A stretch of 64,000 bases of DNA from Acanthacorydalis orientalis (taxonomy: Eukaryota > Arthropoda > Insecta > Megaloptera > Corydalidae), in assembly GCA_034766995.1 (NCBI GenBank), contig CM068317.1, forward strand, positions 11,305,001 through 11,369,000, in the 5' to 3' direction. Each line of letters begins with the position of its first letter. Positions within the stretch are counted from its first letter, which is position 1. Of this stretch, positions 30,943-43,419 are shown in pieces. The position numbers and the translations under genes were made by a program. Below the pieces are notes generated by a model. The model was not told where the DNA came from, did not search any database, and was given only the letters and a program-made list of their open reading frames with translations.

Positions 30943-31397
30943 GCTATATAGACGGAAGCGTATTCAGAAAACTTGCCGGATATCATGCATTTCATTGGAT
31001 CCAAACAGATTGGCCAACATTTTAACATCGTAGATGTTATTCCATCATGTATTTTGTTTTCCCTCTACCATATAAATTATGCTTGTCTTTCTCTTTTCAA
31101 TTTTATTACACTAATACAAATGTCAAATAATGAATACTTGAGATTACTTTATCATTTTCTCAGAATATTTTAATAATTATTTCTATTGGCAAGTGTGATT
31201 AATTATTTAAATTAGAATTAGTTATAAATAAACCAGTAGAATGAATATTTATTGAAAATAGTGGAGCTGCAGTTAATTTTAATTAATGTATGAAAAGTAT
31301 TATTTCGTAATGACTTTCAATAATCAATATTTAATACAGACGTTTGAAAAGCAATTATTACGAATTATATTTTACTATATTAATAAACAGTATAAAA
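30943..31397. promoter_or_regulatory. Shared upstream region of RpS3a and the reductase-like gene
   Basis: The two genes diverge, with about 480 bases between start codons. The RpS3a side is GC-richer (GGACGGAAGCG-like sequence near 30955); the rest is AT-rich. A bidirectional promoter is inferred from spacing only. Confidence 0.5.
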
Positions 31398-32354
31398 ATG
31401 GAGCCACCTGAAAAACCTGATGAATGTGACTGTTGTAATTCAGGATGTACTCCTTGTATACTTGATATATATGAAATACAATTAGCAAAATATAAACAAT
31501 ATTTAGAAAATCCGTCCAAATTTAATTGTGTAGAAACTAATAATAAGTGTCTGTCTCAATTAAAGTATTCGTTATTCGAACTGATTTATAAGGAAAGAGA
31601 AACAAATGATTGTTTTAAATTGATTTTTAAATATGTTAACGAAGATAAAAATTCTTCATATCAACTTTTATACAACCCTGGACAACATTTATTATTAATA
31701 AATGAGAAGACATCTGCTCATGAACAAGGACAGTACAGAAAGAAACATAATAATACTTTTACAAAAGCATATACACCAATACCGTTTAAATCATTTTACA
31801 ATTTCAATGAACAATTATGTTTCATGATTTTGGTAAAAATTTATAATGAAGGAAAAATGTCAAAATTCATTAGTAATTTAAAATTAGGAGATTTCACTAA
31901 ATGGCGAGGACCTTACGGTGATTTCGAAATCAATTTCACATACGAACACCTATTATGTATTAGTCAAGGTACAGGTATTTCACCAATCTATTCTGTAATA
32001 CATAGTATATTACAAAATGAGGAATGTGAAACTCGTATTCAATTATATGCTTGCTATAAAGACTTAGATAATGTGTTACTGAGAAACGAAGTTTTTGATT
32101 TAATTAAATACTGGAATTTTCAGTGTACTACCTATTTAGCTCATGAAAGTAGAGATGAACATGAATTGAATAAAACTTTAAAATATAATGAGAAAGTAAT
32201 ATGTCAAAATCTAGACAAAGATGATTTAGAAAAATATCTCAAATTTATTAATAACGACAATCTATTGGTTTTAATATGCGGCACTGATGCTTTTAATACA
32301 GTATTTATTGAATACTTAAAGCAATTAAATATACAAAACATACATGTGTTTTAA
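31398..32354 (+). CDS. NADH-cytochrome b5 reductase-like protein
   Basis: 318 residues in one exon, starting MEPPEKPDECDCCNSGCTPC at ATG 31398 (context AAAATGG). The frame is open upstream to 31344, but only from a TTG. The Cys-rich lead CDCCNSGCTPCILDIYEIQL is the N-terminal signature of the CYB5RL branch. It is followed by an FAD-binding beta-barrel with AYTPIPF (the usual Arg before AYT is Lys), then GPYGDF, and an NADH-binding domain with ISQGTGISPIYSV, YACYKDLDNVLLR and the C-terminal CGTDAF. The canonical family reads GGTGI.PM and CGP..F there, so the sequence is divergent. Expected activity is electron transfer from NADH via FAD to a haem or similar acceptor. Its substrate and activity are unproven. 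It converges with FANCL. Confidence 0.9.
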   Translation: MEPPEKPDECDCCNSGCTPCILDIYEIQLAKYKQYLENPSKFNCVETNNKCLSQLKYSLFELIYKERETNDCFKLIFKYVNEDKNSSYQLLYNPGQHLLLINEKTSAHEQGQYRKKHNNTFTKAYTPIPFKSFYNFNEQLCFMILVKIYNEGKMSKFISNLKLGDFTKWRGPYGDFEINFTYEHLLCISQGTGISPIYSVIHSILQNEECETRIQLYACYKDLDNVLLRNEVFDLIKYWNFQCTTYLAHESRDEHELNKTLKYNEKVICQNLDKDDLEKYLKFINNDNLLVLICGTDAFNTVFIEYLKQLNIQNIHVF

Positions 32355-32506
32355 AAACATAAAAAAGTATATTAAATATTAAATGGGATCACAGTAGATG
32401 AATGAACAATTATCTTTTTAAGTAATTTAAGTTGGGACGTTGCACGAAATACTCTAGAAAAAATAACAAACATATAAACAGTAATATGACTGAAGCAATA
32501 ATGTAG

Positions 32507-32512
32507 TAATAA
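32507..32512 (+). terminator. Polyadenylation signal AATAAA of the reductase-like gene
   Basis: First AATAAA downstream of the stop codon; another occurs at about 32548. Confidence 0.55.
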
Positions 32513-32847
32513 AATATTTTAGATTGTTTTTAGTCAAAAATATTGAAATAAAATTTGTGATAAATAAATTTTGATGCAAGTAAAAAAGTATTAGTTATTT
32601 CAGTTACCCACAGGACATACACTTTAAATATAAATGTGTATACATATATATATATATATACACCTGTATATGTGTATGTGAAAATATAATAATGATAAAT
32701 TTATATAATTACAAAGTTCAATAAATACATTGTAAAAATGATTTTATTATGAAATGTATTAAATTAAAAAAAGAAAAACACATTTTAGAAACAAATTTTC
32801 AAAAAATAGTGTTATGTAAATAAAAAACAAACACATAATTAACCAAA

Positions 32848-34693
32848 TTAAAAAATGAATGCCTTTAACTTTATATCTTTCAATTTATATATATGTAATA
32901 AACTTACAGTTCTGCAGTTTGGACATTCTCCATGTATAGTATTAAAAAGTTGTCTGTTTATTCCCAAAGCAGCGAGCCACTATAAATATAATTAAATTAG
33001 ATATATTTCCTACTTACACCAAATGGATAATATAATGAAATACTTATTACTTCATATAAGCAATCGTTGTGGAAATGTTGTTCACAGGACTTATTATTAC
33101 AGACTATATTTGGCAACTCATTACCCAATCGTAAAGAAAAACAAATGCAGCATTCATTTTCTTCATATAGTAATATTTCTTTATTTTCCTCACAACTTGG
33201 TTCCAGCGGAAAAAATGGTAAGTCTTCAAAATCAAATAATGCGATAAATGATTTATGGCTATGACTTATGTAACTTTAAATAACATTAAAAACACATCTT
33301 TAATAAATGAGTTAATTCATATAAAGTCATTAGAAGTTATTAACAATTCATATGTTTAAATTTGTTTGTAACATATAATAATTAAAACAATTAAATTACC
33401 AAATAATCGGAGTATATTTTGTACTACGTTATATTCAGGATCCCAATTCTCTAAATTCATTTCAAGTTTTTCTTGAAATGGAGCAATTCTATTTTCTGAA
33501 CCCATTAGTTGAATTTTTGGTCTATTTTGAATATTCCATGGGTCAAAAGTCATTTGTACAGACACATTATTGTCTAAAATAAATTTAAACAATAAAAGAA
33601 TATATATATATGTATGAATTTAAAGAGTTAATAATTATTTATCAAATTTAATTGAATAATATTTCATTTCATATTGTTTACAATTTTATTTAAGATGATG
33701 AAATGCATCGAAAATCTTTATGAAATATTTAAATAACAATTTTATAAATATGCTATACTCTATTCAGTCATATTTTCAATAATGACTTCATAAAGTGGTA
33801 ATTTTCATGGGAGTATTACGACTACATAATTATCTGGTACATATTTAATACATTATTTGAAATTTATTCTTTAAACGAATAAAAGTTTTCTAAATATTAA
33901 AAATTGGCATTATATTACTTTCAAAATTAAATATTTTAAAAATATACTATACAGACATACCGATAACAATCCTTCGAATTACATCTTGCCTTGTAGGTTT
34001 TTTGGGGTCTAGGACCCAACATATCAAATCGATACTATCCATCGTATCATAAAACAATTGTAAACTATCAACAATCATTGAAAATTGATCGATTACATCA
34101 GTCAAACTCTTTGAAGTTTTAATCAAATTACTTTTTAAATTCTGAACTGGTAAGCTATGTTGAATAACATTAAAATTATTCATAATTTCGAAATTATAAT
34201 CAACTTTTACAGCCATGTAATGTTTTCTAGAAGACGAATCTATTTTCATCATTTCTATAACCGATAAATTTTCGTTCAACCTTAATTTTACTGAGGTATT
34301 GTGCTTTCTTGCACAACTGTATTCTTGTAATAATTTTAACTCATTATTAATGCTATCGTTTTTATCTTTTACCTCTGAATTTTGTTCGATTATATCTGTA
34401 ATGGAATTGAGGAACTCTGAGACATTTATGTTTCGATGCGTTAATTTCAGGATTTCATCACGATACTTAGTTAACTCTTTTGATAAATTTAATTCAATAT
34501 TTTTAATAGTTGGATAATTTTCGATTTCAAACTTAATACGAAAATCGTTTTCCTAAAATAAACTATTATTCATTTTTTATCATAACATAACCCTACTTAT
34601 ATTTACCTTAACACTTATATACCCATCAAAGACTTTATAGTCGTTATCAGATATTAACAGTGGATACTTTACAAATAAATTTACTTTATCCAT
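32848..34693 (-). CDS. Fancl: E3 ubiquitin ligase FANCL (Fanconi anaemia pathway)
   Basis: Five coding exons on the minus strand: 34693-34607, 34552-33961, 33573-33400, 33223-33051 and 32979-32848. They join in frame to 385 residues, against 375 in human. Diagnostic segments are CWVLDPKKPTRQDVIRRIVI, DNNVSVQMTFDP and NLENWDPEYNVVQNILRL, all in the central UBC-RWD region. The C-terminal RING has all eight ligands: Cys309/312, Cys326, Cys331, His336, Cys339, Cys361, Cys364, in CNNKSCEQHFHNDCLYEWL and HGECPNC. FANCL monoubiquitinates FANCD2/FANCI during interstrand cross-link repair. The final exon runs past CRT into VSLLHIYKLKDIK. A GTAAGT there could instead be a donor to a short last exon, so the extreme C-terminus is uncertain. 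Confidence 0.93.
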
Positions 34694-35402
34694 CTTTTTA
34701 AAATTGTATAAGCAATAATTATGTTATTTTAAATTTCCTATTAATGCGCAGCGCCAACATTATGACTGGCATTACACTAAATATTTTGTTTACTATGTTG
34801 GTTACAAAAATTTAATACTAAAGTAAATTTAGTGGGAATTACAAAATAAAAAATGTTTAAGTTTATATATATATATACACATATACTCAAGCTTTGACAA
34901 TCTATTACTGAATGAAAGCTCTTCCCTTTTTCTCGAATCTAGATAATCAGTGTATTTTACTGCACCTGTGCATTTTATCTACGATTTCTTTTTTATAAAT
35001 TTCAATTAACTTTTCGAACAGCAAATGAACAAAATTAATTAATATTTAGGATTTTTTTGGAATTGTATTCAGTACTACAATTACACATTAAATTATATAT
35101 ATATATATATTTAAAATTTATAATGTGATTTTATTAGTGTGCATTGATGTGGATATGTGATCATTTTTTTTTCGAAAAATCTACTTTTCAAGATATAGAT
35201 GAAATTAAATATATTTATTAGTTCAAACTTATGTTCCATTAATCTCAAACATTATTTGATGAGAAAGTCATTAATACATTTACATCCATCTGTTTTCTAC
35301 TAAACAAAATTCTTCTCTTCTACTAGATAAAACCTAAAAATATTTTGTACTATGTATTATTTGTATACACAGTTATGTACACACACACACATACATACAC
35401 AC

Positions 35403-35451
<49 letters not shown>

Positions 35452-35841
35452 CGAAATTATATATGTCTTTTATAATTAATTTTAAACAAACATACTTGAA
35501 AATTTAATAAAGCAATATTTTCGGTTTGTATGTATATTTTTAACTATTTAAATTCGCCAATAATAAGTATTGTTTATTCGATAATAAACTGATCAAAATA
35601 ATATTCAAAATTGGATTCATAATTATAACAGTTGAATTTATACAATAAAAAATAAGATATAATGATATGTAGAAATTTACCTGGAGAACAAATTATATAT
35701 ATATGGAAATAAAATATCATTTAATTTATTGAGATAACTGGGTATGTATAAGGAACAAAGAAAATTGTAAACACAAATAAATAATTTATTATTCAGTAAA
35801 TAAATACATACATGAAATATACAACGACAAAATTTATTTAT
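34694..35841. other. FANCL upstream region and AT-rich spacer
   Basis: The first bases hold the FANCL promoter. Next to it, AATGCGCAGCGCCAACATTA at 34744 is a GC-rich patch. No other gene seen. Contains the (TA)n at 35405-35450. Confidence 0.5.
35405..35450. repeat. (TA)n tract preceded by (AC)n
   Basis: Short ACACACAC at 35380 then TA run. Confidence 0.95.
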
Positions 35842-36047
35842 TGTTGGGGCATTCGCCGCCAATACCAGAGAATCTAGCCTGTGAGAGTTCTAAAAAACGT
35901 CACAAGTTAGGGTCTCAGGGAACTGGCAGTTCTCAGCCATTATCCGTAGAATAAAAATAAATTATTTTTTCACTTCACTCGGAATAATAATTATATATTA
36001 TTATTATAACAATAAATATATACACTAACGCAATATTTGTAATTATA
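35842..36047 (+). mobile_element. Possible LTR remnant of a Gypsy-type retrotransposon
   Basis: A GC-rich block starts TGTTGGGGCATTCGCCGCC and continues with ATACCAGAGAATCTAGCC, TCTCAGGGAACTGGCAG and AGAATAAAAATAAATT (a possible polyadenylation signal). It ends near AATATTTGTAATTATA, followed by CTGGAAGAC. Insect Gypsy LTRs often end TGTAATTACA followed by CTGGCGAC, so this may be a decayed 5' or solo LTR. No second copy was found in the window, and target duplications are not obvious. Confidence 0.4.
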
Positions 36048-36275
36048 CTGGAAGACATTTAAATTCTTCGTTGGTTACAACTATTTCGTTTTGTATTTGA
36101 CCTCAACAAAATCCAATAATAAATCATAATTTGAATAATATAAAGATTAACATTTTAATTAATGTCTATTTGAAACTAATAATTCTGAAGTAACCAATTA
36201 ATAATAAAAAAAATAAATAAATTACAAGAATTTTTTGTGTCTGTCATTCTCTCTTTCTATCTAGTTATCTACCTT

Positions 36276-36392
<117 letters not shown>

Positions 36393-36789
36393 GTTACTTT
36401 ATTTAATAAAAATAAAAACAAATTTAGTAAATAGTTATTTCTTTTGGCTATTTTAAAATTTTTTATGTAACGAATTTCAAGTTGGAAAATTAGACAAAAT
36501 ATAGAAGTTATCAAATATTTATATAAGGCAAATAAAATCAATAAACGTATGATAATTAGTATGCTTATATATATATATATGTATGTATGTATAATAAAAT
36601 TGCTTATTATTTCATCATATTTACTTAGAAAATACATATGAATAGAAAGTAAATTGCCTATTAAATAACTTTATTTCTCGTCCATATAATTTCGAATAAC
36701 TAATTGATTTAAATTTTAAAAAAAATAATATTATAGATTACATCAATGGACAAAAATACAAATACTGAATATTTGTTTTTGATCTATTT

Positions 36790-36793
<4 letters not shown>

Positions 36794-36850
<57 letters not shown>
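36794..36850. repeat. (TA)n tract followed by (TTTA)n
   Basis: TA run, then CATACTTATTTATTTATTTA. Confidence 0.95.
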
Positions 36851-36854
<4 letters not shown>

Positions 36855-37250
36855 CTTATTTATTTATTTATTAGTAAATGACACATACTGTCCTATTAGA
36901 GTATGATTATAAATCTGAATATACATAAAATCCAATTAATTATACGGAATTTTATTTTATTTTTTGTTACAAACATTAAAAATATTAGTGCTTATATCCT
37001 CCACAACATTCTATGTCTACGATTTAATAATACCTTTTGTATTACTTTTATTTTTTTACATTTACTAAAAATTCCTGAAGTGATAAGAGCTATTATAGAA
37101 ATCAGTAGATTTAACATTAAAAACATTTTTTTTAATTTAGTTAGTAATACGTAAATTAGTCTATATTTCAAAATATATTTTTGAAATCACACTTTTGGAC
37201 ATAATAATTTTATTCTTAATCACTCTGTTCATCCCTTTAATAAATATTCA

Positions 37251-37257
<7 letters not shown>

Positions 37258-37293
<36 letters not shown>
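37258..37293. repeat. (TA)n tract
   Basis: Pure TA. Confidence 0.95.
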
Positions 37294-37297
<4 letters not shown>

Positions 37298-37714
37298 TAA
37301 TCTACTAAATTTATAATAAACAAAATATAAAAATAGCATAAATGGAACAAATATCAAATTATAGAGATAATTTACTAATTGAATAGTGATATGGCTAGAT
37401 AGTGATTATTCTTAAAAAAAGTCAATATAGTCTTTCACACATGGGTTCGTCTCTTGTTTTTCAATTGTTCTTCCGGAAAACAGAAAATTTTAGAGTATGA
37501 AAGTGTGCACGCTGACGGATAATACAAAAGGCATCAATTCTTTGGGGTAAGTTAAAAATAACATTTATATATGCATATATTATTATATTCAGGATAAATA
37601 TTTTTCACCGATTTTAAAATAAATGTGTATTTATTGACAATTATATGACTTGTTAAAATAATAATGGTGCATTGGGTATATCTTACGTTTATGTCAATTG
37701 CATTTTAATAACAT

Positions 37715-37720
<6 letters not shown>

Positions 37721-37795
<75 letters not shown>
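37721..37795. repeat. (TA)n tract, about 75 bp
   Basis: Pure TA. Confidence 0.97.
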
Positions 37796-37798
<3 letters not shown>

Positions 37799-37881
37799 TT
37801 AGTTCTATTTGTCAAAATAGATACTAAGATTTAATTAGTATAATCTGTATATATTAAATTATAATTACCAATATTGCACAG

Positions 37882-38050
<169 letters not shown>

Positions 38051-38326
38051 CAGTATACTCAGTGACACGAATTTTGAATCAATTTTGACTGAAATATACT
38101 AACATCAGATATTATTTTCCTTGTTGATATTATTTATAATTAGGTAAATGAGACATTCTATATTTGGTAGAAAAAACAGTAAATAATTATTCAAGGTAAT
38201 ATAAAATAATCGTTTCAAATTTATTTTTTTTAATTAACTAAAGTTTTAATTTAATTAAAGTGTAATATTAAGTATATATTATCTGTTTTAATAGTTCATA
38301 ATTTATTTCCTATTATTTTTTTTTTA

Positions 38327-38420
38327 AAATTACCAGGGGGCTCTGCCTCCTACTCGTTATGTTCGTCTACCCTCCGGAGAGGATTCTCCCCTTGCTTGTT
38401 AACGCTCGCTCTCCCCTAAG
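38327..38420. other. Unassigned GC-rich patch
   Basis: AGGGGGCTCTGCCTCCTACT, then ACCCTCCGGAGAGGATTCTC and GCTCGCTCTCCCC stand out from the AT-rich flanks. There is no open frame of note, no tRNA fold and no second copy in this window. It may be a fragment of an unrecognised repeat or a short regulatory island. Confidence 0.4.
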
Positions 38421-38599
38421 AAATAACAGAAATTAACATAATCTGTGTACAATGTAAGATGTAAAATTTTCATTGGAAAAGTTTATAAAAATTAACAACA
38501 AATTAAATGTTAAAATATGTAACAATTTTGTTTACTCTAAAGCTTTAGTGAATACAATATTTTAAATAAATGTCATCAGTTTTACACTGAAATCAACAC

Positions 38600-38780
38600 A
38601 TACACCTCTTTCATTGTACATCGTGAGAGTTACATACATGTGACTGATGTCACAGACGGAGACAGTAGAACGGAGATCACGCGATATCCATCATGCAATC
38701 ATTGATGATCGGGAATAGTTAAAGTGCTACTTGTTAAATGTAGCGGGTGGGGTGGAGCGGCGTTGCAAGAAGATGGTATA
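38600..38780. other. Unassigned GC-richer patch
   Basis: Contains CACAGACGGAGACAGTAGAA, GATCACGCGATATCCATC and AGCGGGTGGGGTGGAGCGGC. No coding frame or RNA gene could be assigned. Confidence 0.35.
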
Positions 38781-39054
38781 AACGAAAAATTAAAAATGTT
38801 TGTTTTATGGAAATTTTACAATGGCATTATTTTTTTACATATAGAATGATAATTGAATGGTTTTAAACCGAAGAAAGAGGAAGACTTCGAATATGTATAT
38901 ATTATTTACTATAAAAGAGTAAATAAATTTGCTTAAAAAAAGCACTGATATTTTTTAAAGAAATTTTTACACCTTAACTTTATTATTAAATAACATCAAT
39001 TCAAAAATTAAAAATGTTTTAATGATGTATACACACACACATATGAACATACAT

Positions 39055-39068
<14 letters not shown>

Positions 39069-39126
<58 letters not shown>

Positions 39127-39136
39127 GTATATATAT
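39069..39136. repeat. (TA)n tract, about 68 bp
   Basis: Flanked by TACATACA-type variants. Confidence 0.97.
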
Positions 39137-39214
39137 AAAACATTATATTTTTACAAACACTGTACTCACTAGAGTTTAATTTATCATACAATAAGATAAT
39201 TAAATATTGCGATT

Positions 39215-39345
39215 ATTATTCATCTATTAGTTTTTCTATATTTTAGTGCTCTGAGAATAGTGCATTGCCATCGAAATCCCCATAAGCATCGATATGAATA
39301 ATGAATAATAAATTTTTGATCAGAAAAATACGTGCCCTATGGGGT
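39215..39345 (+). repeat. Foldback repeat family, copy
   Basis: TTTTAGTGCTCTGAGAATAG, then GCATTGCCATCGAAATCCCC, then AAATTTTTGATCAGAAAAAT. Confidence 0.72.
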
Positions 39346-39665
39346 ATAGGAAAAAGAATTTATGATATTATTATTAAATATTACTAGTCATTATTTTATT
39401 ATCATTGCTGTTTTCCATTGTACTGTTGTTCATGATTGTTCTGTGTTAAACATGAAGACCAAGTATGAACTCATATCTTTTATGAACGAATTCGATTTAC
39501 GTCATCTTCAGGTAGATCTTTAATTCTACTAGAGTTATATGTAATACTTCTCTCTGATATTCAAAGTGTACCTGAAAATGACGAAAATCGAAACCAATTA
39601 TATAAGAACAGAATTCATTTGTGGTCCTTAGAGATTCGCAATGAACAATCAAATTATAGTTTTAG

Positions 39666-39709
<44 letters not shown>

Positions 39710-40430
39710 TTTTCTCGAAATTTTAAAAATAGTGTTTAAAAATGATTTAGATTTAATAATTATGTTAAAGTATTTAATATGAATATTTTATTCAATGTCA
39801 CTTTTATATTTATCATTTTGAACGTTTATTAAAATGTTTATTTGAAAGAATTTACATTGTTACATAGTTTGTATTCAATTACAACAAATATAGAGCAATG
39901 AACGAACGGATATTATTACATTGTATGGATGCTAATAAATAATAATCGTAATGCCTGGAGAGCTTTTTAATTGCTTCCTTTGTATAAGAAGTTATTGAAC
40001 AAACAAATCATTGCGACATGTGTTTTAATTACTGCATTTATATTTGCTTTTAAATTATTTTTATGTTCATTCTGATTAAAGTTTCTGTCATATAAGTAAT
40101 AATGACGCAACGTTCTCCTCGAATACGTTTTAGTTTGTATTATTTCGATTTAAATTAATTTTTCTTCCGAAAATTAATAAATTACTTTTCATTCAATTGC
40201 AAACAAATTTGTGAACAAATAATATTAAAGAGATGAAACATTAGTCTGCCACCCAACGCTCTATAATAATTAATGTAAAATTTTTCTATAATTAATATAT
40301 GTACCTTTACTCGTTGAAGACTAACAATTTTGAGTTTATGTTAGTGATTTTATTTAATATAGAAAAATATTTTTCTTCAGTAAGAACACTAACTCATAAC
40401 TATAATTCAAGAGAATCACAACAGAAGAGA
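39346..40430. other. AT-rich sequence, no gene seen
   Basis: Contains the TA tract at 39670-39708 and otherwise nothing recognised. Confidence 0.45.
39670..39708. repeat. (TA)n tract
   Basis: Pure TA. Confidence 0.95.
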
Positions 40431-40439
40431 TATGAAGCA

Positions 40440-40645
40440 TTTTTTTAAAAAATGCTTCAGTGGTCTGTTAGTTTCCCAAATAATTTTTTTACTCACCTCA
40501 TAAGCCACAAAAAAGTCGATTAAAAGTGTTCAATATTTGATTCTTGATCAGTTTTGGTTGTAGCTTAGGTGGATTTCGAAAGCAACGTCACCATTCTCAG
40601 AGCGCTAAAGTACAGAAAATTTTACATTTCACTCTGTCATTGAAA
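40440..40645 (-). repeat. Foldback repeat family, copy
   Basis: CACCTCATAAGCCACAAAAA, then TTCAATATTTGATTCTTGAT, then ACGTCACCATTCTCAGAGCG and CTAAAGTACAGAAAATTTTA. Reverse orientation, running into the (TA)n at 40650. Confidence 0.75.
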
Positions 40646-40646
40646 T

Positions 40647-40649
<3 letters not shown>

Positions 40650-40704
<55 letters not shown>
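40650..40704. repeat. (TA)n tract
   Basis: Pure TA. Confidence 0.96.
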
Positions 40705-40706
<2 letters not shown>

Positions 40707-41369
40707 AGAGAATTAAATAAAATTTTGTCACAAATTCCTACACTATATTTAAGGATGTATTCCAGAGCGTTGAGACATTGAAAAAATGTGTATATTATGT
40801 ATTTTATTAGGCATGTAGGTATCTCTATTGTATCTATACATTAAAATAAAATAGAGAATCTAATTTTCAAACCGTGATTAATTATGACTTTAAGAATTTT
40901 ATGTCCAAAAATAACAATTTATTGTACAAATTCGACTTTCGAAATGAGTTTTTTCAACTATTATTTAGTGTGTATGCTCTTTTATCATACTCTCGATATG
41001 AAATCAAGTATACCATTTAAAAAATAAAATTGAAATAATTGATAATAACAAAAAATACTAAAAAAAACTTCTTTTTGGTAACTTTCAGTGAAAAGGCTGT
41101 TAAAAATGATGTTCTTCATAGAAAAAATAGGATATTGAAAATATTTGATTGGTTTTCTATACATTTATATTTTGTTAATAAAATTAAATGTTTGTTTCTA
41201 AAAATTTATATTTTTTATAAGGTTGTATGTATTAATGAATATATTACCAAATTTATAAAATAATAAACTAGGTTAGATATGATTTAAATATATTTTAAGC
41301 GATTTCGATCTTCATCTACAAAGAACGCAAATATAGAAAAAAGTAATTTTAGTTTCAAGTTAGAATTAA

Positions 41370-41485
41370 ATTCTTCTATACTTTACCACTGTGAGGATAA
41401 CGAAATCGCCGTAGAAATTCATATAAGCAACAACCAAAATGATCATTTATTGAACATTTTTAATTCGAAAAAAACTTTATAGTAA
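41370..41485 (+). repeat. Foldback repeat family, copy
   Basis: ACTGTGAGGATAACGAAATC, GCCGTAGAAATTCATATAAG and AAAATGATCATTTATTGAAC. Confidence 0.75.
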
Positions 41486-41589
41486 GGTAAAATTTTGAGG
41501 AATGGAACAAATTAATTCTGATTTTACTTCAAAATTATTTTTTTCTTTCTTCTGATTTTACTTCAAAATTATTTGTTTCTTTCGTATTA

Positions 41590-41735
41590 CAATTAGAGTT
41601 CTCTGTACCCTGGCGCTCTGCGGATCATGTATTCGCCATTTAAATGCACATAAGCAACAATTGAAAATAATTAATTATCATTCTTGAACATTTTTATCAG
41701 AAAAAATGTGTTAATGGGGATGACAACAAATTAAT
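41590..41735 (+). repeat. Foldback repeat family, copy
   Basis: CCCTGGCGCTCTGCGGATCA, GTATTCGCCATTTAAATGCA and AATTAATTATCATTCTTGAA. Only about 110 bases after the previous copy, in the same orientation. Confidence 0.78.
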
Positions 41736-42312
41736 GTTTAAATCAATTTTGCCAGAATACTGAAACTTTATTGAGAAACAGTATCTTTTTTTTTTAAAAA
41801 AAACTGCAAATATCCACTTAGATATAGAACGGAATAAATTCCATTATATTTGCATTACTTTTTTTGTAATTATGGTCATTTTTAATAATATTAAGCTTTT
41901 TTGATATTATCATTATATTTCTGATATAATTTAAAAAACTCCAATAAAATTACTTCCATTTAATGAATTTAAAGAATAAATATATATAATTAATTTCGCC
42001 ATTCCCTCTGAAACTTACAGATTTAAACCTCAAGTATCTTTTCTTGGTTTGTAACTCAAATTATGCAATTTATTATTCCATATTTATATAACACAATATA
42101 AACTAGTTAATAATAAAAATCATATTTTTGAATACTTAGAATAAAAATATCTAATAAAATAACATTTAACTTACAAAGACTTGTTGTTATCCTAAAATAT
42201 TCATAATTTATGTTGAATAAAAAATAGTTAAGTATTTTTTCAATACATCAAATTTAAAATCTATTCTCAGAAAATTGTACCCAAATACACACATACATTA
42301 TATGTATACATG

Positions 42313-42319
<7 letters not shown>

Positions 42320-42370
<51 letters not shown>
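42320..42370. repeat. (TA)n tract with TACA edges
   Basis: TA run. Confidence 0.96.
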
Positions 42371-42374
<4 letters not shown>

Positions 42375-43419
42375 CACACATACATATTTATGAAATATTT
42401 ATTGTTTTAAGTTTCTTGATTAAATTTGCTTATTTTATTTTAAAAAAATATACAGTATTATTCCCAATCATTAAATATAATCTTTCTTTTATACGTTGCA
42501 TATCTGTACACTTACGGTTGAAATACACGTAATGTAGTTTAGAAAACACAGTTATTTTTAAGTTCCATTTTTACATCACAGTTTTTATTAAATTTCTCTT
42601 TGCTTTTTATCAAATTAAATAAAATATATTTATTTTAATTTATTTTTCATTCAAAATTATTAAATGAACTAATTTTCACTTAAACTGTATTATTCATTTA
42701 TATTATCTTCAATGTTTTATATTATTATTAACGATCCACTGCAGGACAAAGATTTCTTCATTTTTTCCTATTTGAACGATTTCAAGTTTCTGTTCATTTT
42801 TTTCAATATTGTGTGCATATATGCATATACTGAAAAAGATTTGTTTAAAATTATATTAAATTTTAAGTTACTACGGTTTAGTAGAATAAAGTTAAAAATT
42901 AATATTTTTAAATGAACTAAATAAAACGAAATTTACTATTTAAGTTTTTATTTTTAAAATGAGACTTCAACCAAAACGATTTTTAATAATAATTAAAATA
43001 AAAATATTTGTATATAAAAATGATTGATTAATATTTCGAAAATATCTTTACGAATATTTCATAAATTCAGTATTCTTTCTGTTAAATTTGAAGTAAGTGG
43101 GCATTTATCTGTAACTATAATACTACTTTATACTTAATTTATAAAATTATACTAACAGATAGGGTTAAAATATAGCTAATAGTATTTATTTTTCCGAAAT
43201 TATGATATTTATAATATGATTATAATAAATTATTAAAGAATATATATTTTAGTTAATCTTAAACAAAACTTTAGTATTTTTTAAGCTAAATATTAGAAAT
43301 ATATTTGTCGTGTTTTTTTTTTAATTACTGCAATTTATATTGTAAAATTAACGACGATTTCACAATAAGCGAACTCCTTAAAAACCATTTTTTTAAATCA
43401 AAATGTAATAATAATTGAT

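Noticed and set aside
31344..31397. N-terminal extension of the reductase-like frame
   Set aside because: It starts at TTG, not ATG. The downstream ATG at 31398 has a good context and begins at the family-typical Pro/Cys-rich N-terminus.
33023..33264. Two plus-strand frames
   Set aside because: Antisense of the FANCL RING exon.
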